A stretch of 64,000 bases of DNA from CAXMMR01 sp965198995 (GTDB taxonomy: Bacteria; Pseudomonadota; Alphaproteobacteria; Acetobacterales; Acetobacteraceae), in NCBI GenBank assembly GCA_965198995.1, contig CBDAQG010000002.1, positions 2,294,001 to 2,358,000 on the forward strand, given 5' to 3'. This document shows, piece after piece, positions 40,883 to 48,659 of this stretch. The translations under genes and the position numbers were made by a program. Position 1 is the stretch's first letter. Each line of letters begins with the position of its first letter. Under the pieces are notes generated by a model. The model saw only the letters and a list, made by a program, of their open reading frames with translations. It ran no database searches and was not told the DNA's origin.

Positions 40883-43048
40883 CTACCGTCTTGGTTGCAC
40901 TGCGAGCGGCTGAAAGGCGGGATCGCCGGCCTGCATGAGAACGAAGGCCAGCATGTCGGTGATCTGGGCGTCGGCATCCGCCTTCGAGACGCCCATGACG
41001 TGGTGACCGCCCTGATCGTCGACGCGCAGCAGGATGGGTTTGCCGCTACGGCTCGCGGCCTGCAGCCGGGCAGCCATCTCCGCACCCATCCAAGACGGGA
41101 CGCGATGGTCGTTGAGGCCGATGGTGATCAGCACCGCGGGATACTTGGTGCCATCCACGACGTGAGAGTAAGAGTCCATCGCGCGCAGGGCGCGGTAGCC
41201 GTCCGGCGTTGCGACGGAGCCATACTCGGCGGTGTTCATCGGCCCGGTCTCCGTCGTCTCGACGCGCAGGGTGTTGACCACCGGTGCCCACATCACGGCG
41301 CCCGCCAGAAGGTCCGGACGCTCGGTGACCGTGCGGCCGATCATGACCCCGCCGGCGCTGGCGCCAAAGCCCGTGACCGTCCTCGACGAGGTAAAGCCGG
41401 CTGTCTCCAGCGCCTCGACCGAGGCGATGAAGTCGTGCCAGGTGTTCGGCTTGGTGGCCTGCATGCCGGCCAGGTGCCAGCTCTCACCAAACTCGCCGCC
41501 GCCGCGCACATGGGCGACCGCCCAGACGCCGCCGCGCTGCAGGAACGGCATCAGCTCAGGATGGAAGGTCGGATCGTAGGAGACACCGTAGGCGCCGTAG
41601 GCCTCGGCCAGCGTCGGCGCGGTGCCGTCCCGCCTGAGATCGCGGCGATGAGTGACCGAGATCGGAATTCTCACACCGTCGGCGGCAGTCGCAACGACGG
41701 CGTCCGTAACGATGTCGGACAGGTCGAGCGCAAATGGCGGCGCAAGGTGCAGATCCTCTAGACCGCGTGCCGTGGTCTGAAAGTAGGTGGCCGGCCGGGC
41801 CCATGACTGAAGCCCGGCGATGGCAGCCGGTTGCCGTGGATCCGCAACGACGCCATAGAGCGAGGCCTGGTAGGGCACCGGGATGCTGGCGAGCGCGCCG
41901 CCTGCGTAGCCGGTGCGTGCCAGCCTGTAGTCGATGCCAGAGGCGTAGGCCAGGATGAGCCCGTCCTGGGTGCCGGCGAAGCCGGAGAGCCGTGTCGCCT
42001 GCTGTGGCACGACGACCGTCTCGTGTGCGGGCCCGGGGTCATCGAGGTCGATCCGGACCACTTTGCCGCGATCGGCGTTCTTGAGGCTCGCAAACCACGC
42101 CTGGTCGCCGCGGATCACCGGCTGCGTGGTGTCGCCGTCGAGCGACAGCACCAGCCTGTCGGAGAGCGGGGCGACGCGCCGCCAGGGCGGGCTTTCGCCG
42201 GCCAGCGCCCTGGCCGGAACGGCGAACCATTCGGCATCTTTAGAGACGCCGCTGCTGGCGAAGGCGAGTGCGGTGGTCGAGCCCGGCGGCAGGATGAGGC
42301 CGATATAGGCCGCCCGACCGAGGGCGCTGCCGGCGCCGGTTGCAGTGAACAGCGGCACGTCACGCGCCGCATCGTCGCCCGGGCGATGGCGAAAGATCGT
42401 TTCGTCCTGAAAGCGGTCGCTCGGACTGCTGTAGGCAGCCTTCAGCCGGGTGTAGAACACCACGCCGCCATCCTGCGACCAGACCGGGCCGGCTGCGGCG
42501 GCGCGGTCGATCCGCTCGGGCAGCATCCGGCCCGAGGCGAGATCCATGACCTGCATGACCGCGTCTTCAGAGCCGCCTTTGGCAAGGCAGATCGCGAGCA
42601 TGCGGTTGTCCGGCGAGACCGCGTATTCGTGGATGGAGGTGGCGGCATCCCCGAGTGCCACGGGATCGACCAGTCGCCGCTCCGGGCCGCCGGCCAGGGC
42701 GCGGCGGTAGAGGCTCGCCTGCGCGTCGCCGCTCGCCTGCTTCTCGTAGTAGATCTGCTCGCCGACGGGCTGCACGCTGCTGATCTTCGTTTCAGCATCG
42801 CTCGCGGCGGTCACCTGCTTGGCGAAGGCGGCGTAACCGGGCAGCGTGGTCAGCGTCTGTCGCTCGACTGCGTTCTGGGCGTGTACCCAGGTAAGGTAGT
42901 CCGAACCCTGATGTTCCATCCAGCGATACGGGTCGACGAGACTGTCCGTGCCGTAAGTCGTGGTGACGGGACGGACCGGGGCGGGCGCGCCGGTAGCCGG
43001 CGCGGCAGAGAACAGGGCGGCGAGGATCAGCCATCGGGTCACGTGCAC
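40883..43048 (-). CDS. Secreted prolyl oligopeptidase (S9 family)
   Basis: A serine peptidase of 721 residues. The GTG at 43046-43048 gives MHVTRWLILAALFSAAPATG, a signal peptide, so it is probably periplasmic. The N-terminal seven-bladed propeller (about 60-420) narrows access to the active site. The alpha/beta-hydrolase domain carries the nucleophile Ser in GFGASAGGVMIG (family usual GGSxGG), the Asp in IGLNDHRVPSW and the His in QGGHHVMG. WAVAHVRGGGEFGESWH is the S9A signature. Composition is less GC-rich than the window average. It stands alone. Start codon choice is uncertain by two codons. Confidence 0.9.
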   Translation of the reverse strand: MHVTRWLILAALFSAAPATGAPAPVRPVTTTYGTDSLVDPYRWMEHQGSDYLTWVHAQNAVERQTLTTLPGYAAFAKQVTAASDAETKISSVQPVGEQIYYEKQASGDAQASLYRRALAGGPERRLVDPVALGDAATSIHEYAVSPDNRMLAICLAKGGSEDAVMQVMDLASGRMLPERIDRAAAAGPVWSQDGGVVFYTRLKAAYSSPSDRFQDETIFRHRPGDDAARDVPLFTATGAGSALGRAAYIGLILPPGSTTALAFASSGVSKDAEWFAVPARALAGESPPWRRVAPLSDRLVLSLDGDTTQPVIRGDQAWFASLKNADRGKVVRIDLDDPGPAHETVVVPQQATRLSGFAGTQDGLILAYASGIDYRLARTGYAGGALASIPVPYQASLYGVVADPRQPAAIAGLQSWARPATYFQTTARGLEDLHLAPPFALDLSDIVTDAVVATAADGVRIPISVTHRRDLRRDGTAPTLAEAYGAYGVSYDPTFHPELMPFLQRGGVWAVAHVRGGGEFGESWHLAGMQATKPNTWHDFIASVEALETAGFTSSRTVTGFGASAGGVMIGRTVTERPDLLAGAVMWAPVVNTLRVETTETGPMNTAEYGSVATPDGYRALRAMDSYSHVVDGTKYPAVLITIGLNDHRVPSWMGAEMAARLQAASRSGKPILLRVDDQGGHHVMGVSKADADAQITDMLAFVLMQAGDPAFQPLAVQPRR

Positions 43049-43906
43049 GGTTTCTTTCCAGAACGTTGTTGTTACGATACGAAAAGAACAAACGCCTGCA
43101 GCGTCTGTCATCGACAGGCTCCGTCACCTTAAGGTGCTGTCACCATCTCAGCATAGGCAATTGCGCATGCCAACGCTTCAACTGCTTGGCGTACGGCAAT
43201 TCCCGAGAAGATCTCAGCCGAGAGCTGACGTGGGCGCTCGCACAAAGCGAGGGTGTAACCTACACCCCTGATGGCCAAACGCCCGCTTTCCGCAGCCAGC
43301 GCTCCTCGCCAAATCTTTCCGCTCTCGGCCAAGCTGGCTAGAAGTACTCCTACCTCGAGTGAATTGTGTCGAAAAGTCCTGCAAAGACCATGCATCAGCA
43401 ACAAGCGCAGTGGCGGAACGTGTAAGCTTCTAATTTGGCTTACAAAGTCATTTCGCAGGTGCTGCAACGAGACGGCAAGTCGCCGATTTCGGGCCTTTCT
43501 AGGTAATCGGTGGAAACCAGACCCTCACGGCTCTGACCGCTTCTGTTCTATCCAGTCGTCTGTTTTACACGTCTGGCTTGTTCGGCAGTGACCTTCTCGG
43601 GGTCGTCGAGTTCTGGAAGCGCAGTCTCCATGAGATCCTTTCCAACACGGCTGTTCTGATCATTGAAGTAGCCGGTCTGATGAGAAGATTGAGCGCGTTT
43701 TGCTCTTTCTCACTCAAAGTCATGGCTCACCCACATCTCTACGACATTCAATCCGAGCATCAAGGTTGGAGCGTTGCCCGTATAGGTATCCCCGTGAAGG
43801 TCCGGTCAGTGTCGCGTGCAGCGGACCGAGCTGCGCGAGGGTCAATGTCCGTGTTCCTTCAGCGACCTTCTCCGCAGCGGACAGTCCGCTACCGGCCATT
43901 GTCGCA
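43049..43906. other. 858-bp low-GC stretch without a recognisable gene
   Basis: Clearly lower in GC than the surroundings, with many short open frames on both strands and none with family resemblance or a good start site. A minus-strand frame near 43575-43725 begins MTLSEKEQNALNLLIRPATS and stops after about 55 codons. Another (43129-43467) has LAAESGRLAIRGVGYTLALC. These may be decayed remnants. None of the dispersed palindromes occurs here. Confidence 0.5.
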
Positions 43907-45247
43907 TCAGCGCAGCCCAAGCCTCGTCACTTTCTTGATCAAGCCAACTCTGGAGATGCCAAGGCGCCGAGCCGCCTCGCTCTGGTTTCCGCCGGACGCG
44001 GTCAGCGCATCGCGCAGCATGCGGGTTTCAAGTTCGGCCACGGCCGCATCGAGCGCGCCCGCGGAATGGGCTGGATGGGCGGACGCTTGCCCATCTGGCT
44101 CTGGCTCAGCCTCACCAGCAGCGAACCGCAGCAATCCGGTGTCTATCACACCCGTCCCGGCGAGAGCGCCCGCCACTTCAACGACTGATCGCAGCTCACG
44201 TACGTTGCCGGGCCACTCGCGAGCTGAAAGCCAGGCGAGCGCATCCGCGGCGAGCCGGGCCTGTGGTGCCGCGCGCCGAAGAAACAGCGAGGCCAGCGCC
44301 GGCACGTCATTCCGCCGTTCGGCCAGGGAGGGCGTGCGCAGCACCACGCCCTTGAGGCGGTAGAACAAGTCCTCGCGGAAGTCGCCTGCCGCCACCATCG
44401 ACTCCAAGTCTCTGTGGGTGGCGGCGACCACGCGCACGTCGGCCCTCTTCTGTGCTCGGCCGCCGACCGGCACAAAGCTGCCCTCCTGCAGAAAGCGCAG
44501 CAGCTTCACCTGCATGGACGCGGGCATTTCCCCCACCTCGTCAAGAAACAGCGTGCCGCGATGCGCAGTCTCCACGAGCCCAGGCTGGTCCCGGTGCGCA
44601 CCGGTGAAGCTGCCACGCAGGTGACCGAACAGCTCGCTCTCGAGCAACTCGGCCGACAGCGCTCCACAATGCACCGGCACGAACGGGCCGCGCGCCCGCG
44701 GGCTGGTGGTATGCAGGGCACGAGCGACCAGCTCCTTGCCGGTCCCGGTAGGGCCGAGCACCACCACGCCGACATTCGTTGGTCCGAGGCGACGCACCAT
44801 CTCTCTCAGCCGTGCCATCGTGCTGGATAGGCCGACCAGTCCGAGATCGTCGGTCGCTTCGCGCCGGCGCAGCTCCGACAATTCACTGTCGAGCCGCGAC
44901 TTGCGCACGGCACGGCCCACGACGACCCGCAGCATTTCGGGCTCGATCGGCTTGGCCACAAAGTCCCAGGCACCTCGGTCTACCGCCTTGAGCGCGAGGT
45001 CCTGATCTGCATGTCCGGTGAGCACGATGACCGGCACGGGCGCGAAGGCTGGGATCAAGTCCAAGCCGGCGACCGGATCCATGTGCGGCGGCATCGAGAG
45101 GTCGAGCAGCACCACCTCCGGCCTTGCGTCCCGAAACGCGCGCATGGCCGCGCCCGCGTCACTCGCCAAGGTGACCTGATGGCCCAGCGTGCGCAGCCAC
45201 GCGCCACCAACCCGCTGAAAGGCGGGCTCGTCATCGACGAGCAGCAC
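43907..45247 (-). CDS. NtrC-type sigma-54-dependent response regulator
   Basis: A 446-residue activator. The receiver domain (about 1-120) has the acidic pair in LLVDDEPAFQ, the phospho-Asp in VVLLDLSMPP and the Lys in DFVAKPIEP. The AAA+ domain has Walker A VLGPTGTGKELVAR, the sigma-54-contacting SFTGAHRDQPGL (GAFTGA variant GSFTGA), Walker B GTLFLDEVGEMP and the sensor region EWPGNVREL. A Fis-type helix-turn-helix (GGNQSEAARRLGISRVGLIK) ends the protein. The GTG at 45247 has GAGGG upstream and avoids overlap with the kinase. A sigma-54 promoter lies beyond the kinase gene at 47227. Confidence 0.93.
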   Translation of the reverse strand: MLLVDDEPAFQRVGGAWLRTLGHQVTLASDAGAAMRAFRDARPEVVLLDLSMPPHMDPVAGLDLIPAFAPVPVIVLTGHADQDLALKAVDRGAWDFVAKPIEPEMLRVVVGRAVRKSRLDSELSELRRREATDDLGLVGLSSTMARLREMVRRLGPTNVGVVVLGPTGTGKELVARALHTTSPRARGPFVPVHCGALSAELLESELFGHLRGSFTGAHRDQPGLVETAHRGTLFLDEVGEMPASMQVKLLRFLQEGSFVPVGGRAQKRADVRVVAATHRDLESMVAAGDFREDLFYRLKGVVLRTPSLAERRNDVPALASLFLRRAAPQARLAADALAWLSAREWPGNVRELRSVVEVAGALAGTGVIDTGLLRFAAGEAEPEPDGQASAHPAHSAGALDAAVAELETRMLRDALTASGGNQSEAARRLGISRVGLIKKVTRLGLR

Positions 45248-45276
45248 GTGGCCGCCCTCGCGTTCCAGCTCCGCTA

Positions 45277-47043
45277 TCAGAGTGCCGCCGGCAGCGTGAG
45301 CGTGAAGCACGTGGTCCAACCTGGCTTCGCGCCAAGCGTCACGGTGCCGCCATGCGCCTCCATGATGCGAGCCACGATCGCCAGCCCCAGGCCGGTGCCG
45401 CCGGGCCGACGCGACACGAAAGGCTGGAAGATGCGGTCTCGCACTTCGTCGGGAATACCCGGTCCGTCGTCCAGAACGTGGATGCGGACACGATTGTCAT
45501 GGCCGATTACCTCGACCTCGATCCGGGTGGCACCGGCCAGGCGAGCATTGTCCAACAGGTTGTCGAGCACCCGCCGCAGCTGGCGCGGGTCGGCAAGGAC
45601 GAGGCTGCCGTCCGAGCGGACGGAAACGATTGCCCCGATGCCCGCGACGTCGAGCGGCACCGGCTCAACCGTCCAAGGCCGAGCGTAATCCAGCAGGTCG
45701 TCGGCAAGCCGGGCGACGCGCCGGACCTGTTCACCGACCTCTCGCCGGGTATCGACGTCGGCCAGGGCGACCGCCATCGAGATGGTGTTGAGCGGGTTGC
45801 GCATGTCGTGCGCCACGGTGGCAGCCAGGGCACCGAGCTCCGCCAGCCTGTCGTGGTGCTGGCGTTGGCGCTCTGCTGCGCGCGACGACTCAAGCCCGTC
45901 CACGCGTGCCGCTTGCTCGGCGAGCAAGTCTGCGAAGATGCCAGCCAGGCGCCTGACGCCGGGTGGCGCCGCGTCCCAGCCCAACGGCTGCGCCGACCAC
46001 CGCCCATCGACGCGCTCGCAGGCCAATACCGGCTCGCCGGCGCCCCCACCCTCCGTGACCAACCCGAGCACGGCCACCGGTAGGTTGACCTGCTTCGAAA
46101 GCAGCCGCATCGCGACCGTCTGCAGCGTGGGAAAGTCCTCCGTCGCCGCCAGAACCTCGCGCCACCGCCGGAGATCGGTCGCCCACACCGCCCCGCCGGG
46201 GTAGACGACCCGCTCGGCAAGTCGGCGGATCGGCCCGCCTAGCATCAGCACTGTCGTTGCGGCCACGACGCCGGACACCCACGCCCCGCCAGGCAGCGCC
46301 AGCAGTGGCACGGCCGCCCCAACCACGGCGGCTAACAGCCCGGCGACCGCGACCAGCAGCGTCCAACCCAGAGCTCTCCGCGCCCAAGCGTTAGCGACCA
46401 GCACGCGGTAGCGAAGCACGCCGTAAACCAGGATGATGGGGTAGAGCGGCAGCCCGAGCAGCGGCCAAGGATAGAAGGGCAGGTGAAGAGCGGCGACGCC
46501 ATAGCCGGACATGCAGGCGAGGCCCCAGCCACTCGACACCAAGACGGCCGCCACCTGCCGCCGCTCGAGGCCGTGCTCGCGCGCAAACCCGCGCGCGAGC
46601 ACGAGCAGGCCGCATCCGGCAAGTCCGGCCCAGACCGCGCTTGTCGTCCATCCTACCCGGTTCGGCATAGCGACCAGCGTGAGGCCGGCGAACGGCTCGA
46701 AGTCGCCGGGCTGCACGAGGACCGACAGCAGCGTGGCGGCAAGACCGAGGCCGTAGACAGCCGCAAGCGAAGTTCGTGATAATCCGGCGCGTGTGAACGC
46801 AAGGGCGAAGTGCAGGAAGGCGGCGGACGTGAGCGCCGCCGTTGCAAGCAGCATCAGCGCGGGTCGTTCGGCAACAGGTCCGGTCCAACTCGGTAGCTCG
46901 TTGCCAACGATCCAGGTTGCGACGCCGAGAAGGAACAGCACCAACAGCCGGGCGCCCGTCACCCGGTCAGCCCAATGCAGCAGCACGCCAGCCAGGGCCA
47001 GCGATTCCAGCAGCGACAAGGCAAGAGCGACGTGGATGGCCAT
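45277..47043 (-). CDS. Membrane-bound sensor histidine kinase
   Basis: A 588-residue kinase. About eight hydrophobic helices (1-260) form a 7TM-like sensor module. A GAF-like segment (about 280-370, with LQTVAMRLLSKQVNLPVAVL) follows. The HisKA domain has phospho-His in ALAATVAHDMRNPLNTISMA, and the ATPase domain has the N box RRVLDNLLDNARLAGA, DDGPGIPD and GGTGLGLAIV. It precedes the NtrC-type regulator with a 29-bp gap and is its evident partner. Its layout resembles the PrsK kinases of PEP-CTERM systems, but no exosortase or PEP-CTERM gene is visible, so that label is not used. Confidence 0.9.
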   Translation of the reverse strand: MAIHVALALSLLESLALAGVLLHWADRVTGARLLVLFLLGVATWIVGNELPSWTGPVAERPALMLLATAALTSAAFLHFALAFTRAGLSRTSLAAVYGLGLAATLLSVLVQPGDFEPFAGLTLVAMPNRVGWTTSAVWAGLAGCGLLVLARGFAREHGLERRQVAAVLVSSGWGLACMSGYGVAALHLPFYPWPLLGLPLYPIILVYGVLRYRVLVANAWARRALGWTLLVAVAGLLAAVVGAAVPLLALPGGAWVSGVVAATTVLMLGGPIRRLAERVVYPGGAVWATDLRRWREVLAATEDFPTLQTVAMRLLSKQVNLPVAVLGLVTEGGGAGEPVLACERVDGRWSAQPLGWDAAPPGVRRLAGIFADLLAEQAARVDGLESSRAAERQRQHHDRLAELGALAATVAHDMRNPLNTISMAVALADVDTRREVGEQVRRVARLADDLLDYARPWTVEPVPLDVAGIGAIVSVRSDGSLVLADPRQLRRVLDNLLDNARLAGATRIEVEVIGHDNRVRIHVLDDGPGIPDEVRDRIFQPFVSRRPGGTGLGLAIVARIMEAHGGTVTLGAKPGWTTCFTLTLPAAL

Positions 47044-47110
47044 GTGTTGCTTTACCGCACGAACCGGGCCAGGTGGCACGGCTGGAAATGCGGCAGCCTA
47101 GCGCGCTCGG

Positions 47111-47129
47111 CTGTCAACTTCGTTAACAG
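47111..47129. promoter_or_regulatory. Inverted repeat between kinase and small membrane genes (activator site candidate)
   Basis: CTGTCAAC and GTTAACAG arms (7 of 8 bases matching) separated by three bases, about 100 bp upstream of the -24/-12 promoter. This is the usual distance for an NtrC-type enhancer site. Confidence 0.4.
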
Positions 47130-47226
47130 TCGCTCAGCGGACTTCGTGTCTGAGGTTGGCAGGTGCACCCTCGGCGTGGAGACCTAACTCACTGACCTGA
47201 CACGACTTCAACCTTTTGGCACAAGC

Positions 47227-47241
47227 TGGCACGTCGTCTGC
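47227..47241 (+). promoter_or_regulatory. Sigma-54 (-24/-12) promoter
   Basis: TGGCACG-TCGT-CTGC differs at one position from the TGGCACG-N4-TTGC consensus, and the invariant GG and GC are ten bases apart. The expected start point is near 47253, 28 nt before the first small membrane gene. The only sigma-54 activator seen in the window is the adjacent response regulator. Confidence 0.65.
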
Positions 47242-47280
47242 GGTGATCTCCAGGCCAATCAAGGCAGTGGAGTCTCCGAC

Positions 47281-47700
47281 ATGCTAACCACCATTTCCGA
47301 TCCGTCCGCCGCCGGTCTCGCCGTCGATTGGCTGCAACTGGTCATCGCAGCCGCCCTGACGCTCGGCCTGACCACACTCGTCGCCCTGATCATCCGCCGC
47401 CCGCTGCATGGCGTGTTGCAGCTCATCTGCGGCCTCGAGGTCAGCGCCCGTTTCTGGACCACCTTCGCCCTCGTGCTGCTCGTCATGGGACCGTTGTTCC
47501 TGGTGTTCACCGCGGCAAGCGGCGCCACCAACCTCGCCGACTTCGTTCGCCGCACCGTCTACCTCGTCTCGTTCGGCGTCATCGGCGCCTTCTTGATCAT
47601 GGGAGCGGCGGTGATGATGAGCGCTCCGAGCCAGGCGCTTGCGCGGCGTCGCGTCGTCGACATCTCGGCCGCTGCTGGTGAAACCTCGGCGGCGGAGTGA
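47281..47700 (+). CDS. Small membrane protein of unknown function (first of unit)
   Basis: A 139-residue protein with three predicted membrane helices: WLQLVIAAALTLGLTTLVAL (about 17-36), FWTTFALVLLVMGPLFLVFT (about 58-77) and VYLVSFGVIGAFLIMGAAVM (about 93-112). The tail is polar (ALARRRVVDISAAAGETSAAE). No family is recognised. The ATG has GGAG eight bases upstream and is the first start after the sigma-54 promoter. It is three bases from the next gene. Confidence 0.7.
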   Translation: MLTTISDPSAAGLAVDWLQLVIAAALTLGLTTLVALIIRRPLHGVLQLICGLEVSARFWTTFALVLLVMGPLFLVFTAASGATNLADFVRRTVYLVSFGVIGAFLIMGAAVMMSAPSQALARRRVVDISAAAGETSAAE

Positions 47701-47703
47701 ACC

Positions 47704-47955
47704 ATGGACACCGCAGGACGCACATACGTCCTGTTCGCGACCATCGCCCTCGTGGCGATGGTTGACCGGATGGGATGGATCGGTTGGTCCACCTTTTCTC
47801 AGATGTTTGCAAAAAGGCTGACCCCGATTGAGGTCATCGTGGCCTACCTAGCGCTCGTGCCGGTGCTGCTCGGCTCGTCGCTGGTGATCCTGGCGGCGAT
47901 AGATGGCGTGCTCAGTTTGTTACCCGACAGGGCAGTCGTGCAGCCACCGCCATGA
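47704..47955 (+). CDS. Small membrane protein of unknown function (second of unit)
   Basis: An 83-residue protein with two hydrophobic helices, YVLFATIALVAMVDRMGWIG (about 8-27) and VIVAYLALVPVLLGSSLVIL (about 44-63), the latter followed by a short C-terminal stretch. No family is recognised. It follows the previous gene by three bases and overlaps the next possible start codon in an ATGA, so a third coupled gene is expected. Confidence 0.65.
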   Translation: MDTAGRTYVLFATIALVAMVDRMGWIGWSTFSQMFAKRLTPIEVIVAYLALVPVLLGSSLVILAAIDGVLSLLPDRAVVQPPP

Positions 47956-48153
47956 GCACGCGCCGATCGCTGGCCGACAACGCCAGGGCTTCGCGTGCCG
48001 ATACTGGCCAGTGCCGGCATGTCGGCCGCATGGATCATTGCAGCGGACGAGAGTCCCGTCACCAGCCTCGCCGTCGCAGGAGCGCGGCAGCCGACCTGGA
48101 TAGCAAAAATTGCCGAGCGTAACGATTATGGCCGCGGCCGCTCAACGCAGTGA
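47952..48153 (+). pseudogene. Possible frameshifted third small gene of the sigma-54 unit
   Basis: The ATG at 47952 overlaps the previous stop (ATGA) and begins MSTRRSLADNARAS, after which the frame gives an unnatural Arg/His-rich peptide. One frame over, from about 47995, a protein-like sequence reads VPILASAGMSAAWIIAADES and ends at the TGA 48151-48153 after TWIAKIAERNDYGRGRSTQ. Joining the two with a single-base shift near 47990 would give a ~66-residue protein. A real frameshift, programmed shift or sequencing error cannot be told apart. Confidence 0.4.
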
Positions 48154-48215
48154 GTAGTGCCGACAACGGAAATCTCGTTTTAGACTGCGAATGGAAGTAA
48201 GGAGGGGCCTTGCTG

Positions 48216-48659
48216 ATGAATGTGTCATGTGACTCTTTGCACGACCTTGAGGGTCTTGTGCTCATCGATGGCCAGTGTGTGCTCTGTGCGGCTTCATTCC
48301 GCTTCGTAGCCAGGCGTGACCCGGCATGCTGGTTCCGGTTCAGCGCCATCCAACAGGGTTATGGACGTCGAATCGCGCTTCAACTCGGCATCGACCCTGA
48401 CGATCCGACTACCTTTGCGGTTGTGCTCGGTGGGCGGGCGTTGGTGAAGTCCGATGGCGTGCTCGCCATTCTTGAAAGTCTACCCGGTTGGCAATGGATC
48501 GCTGTTCTTAGCGTGGCGCCGCGGGGATTGCGTGACTGGGTCTACGACCGCGTTGCAAGAAACCGCTATCGGTTGTTCGGCAGGCTGGAGAGCTGCATGG
48601 TTCCGAGCGCGGACCTGGCGGCTCATAGGGCGTCCGAGTCACCTGCAACCCGCAGATGA
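48216..48659 (+). CDS. DCC family (DUF393) thiol-disulfide oxidoreductase-like protein
   Basis: A 147-residue DUF393 protein, named for its DCC motif. The signature is LVLIDGQCVLCAASFRFVAR near the N-terminus, with the DGxCxLC pair. It is followed by FRFSAIQQGYGRRIALQLGI and the ALVKSDGVLAILESLPGW block that mark the family. Roles are poorly known; a thioredoxin-like redox function is assumed from the Cys pair. The ATG at 48216 has AAGGAGGGG upstream. Its 3' end overlaps the convergent membrane gene by 152 bp. Confidence 0.85.
   Translation: MNVSCDSLHDLEGLVLIDGQCVLCAASFRFVARRDPACWFRFSAIQQGYGRRIALQLGIDPDDPTTFAVVLGGRALVKSDGVLAILESLPGWQWIAVLSVAPRGLRDWVYDRVARNRYRLFGRLESCMVPSADLAAHRASESPATRR

Noticed and set aside
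40599..40913. 104-codon open frame with SLRVVLINGDEPTRL, faintly ClpS-like
   Set aside because: Lacks the rest of the ClpS core, has no Shine-Dalgarno and overlaps the S9 peptidase end; kept only as a possible decayed fragment.
43129..43467. Minus-strand 112-codon open frame as a transposase remnant
   Set aside because: No catalytic motif or terminal inverted repeats could be recognised; evidence is too weak for a mobile-element call.
43907..47043. Assignment of the two-component system as PEP-CTERM PrsK/PrsR
   Set aside because: Domain layout is compatible, but no exosortase, PEP-CTERM protein or clear exopolysaccharide cluster is visible, so only the generic NtrB/NtrC-like call is kept.
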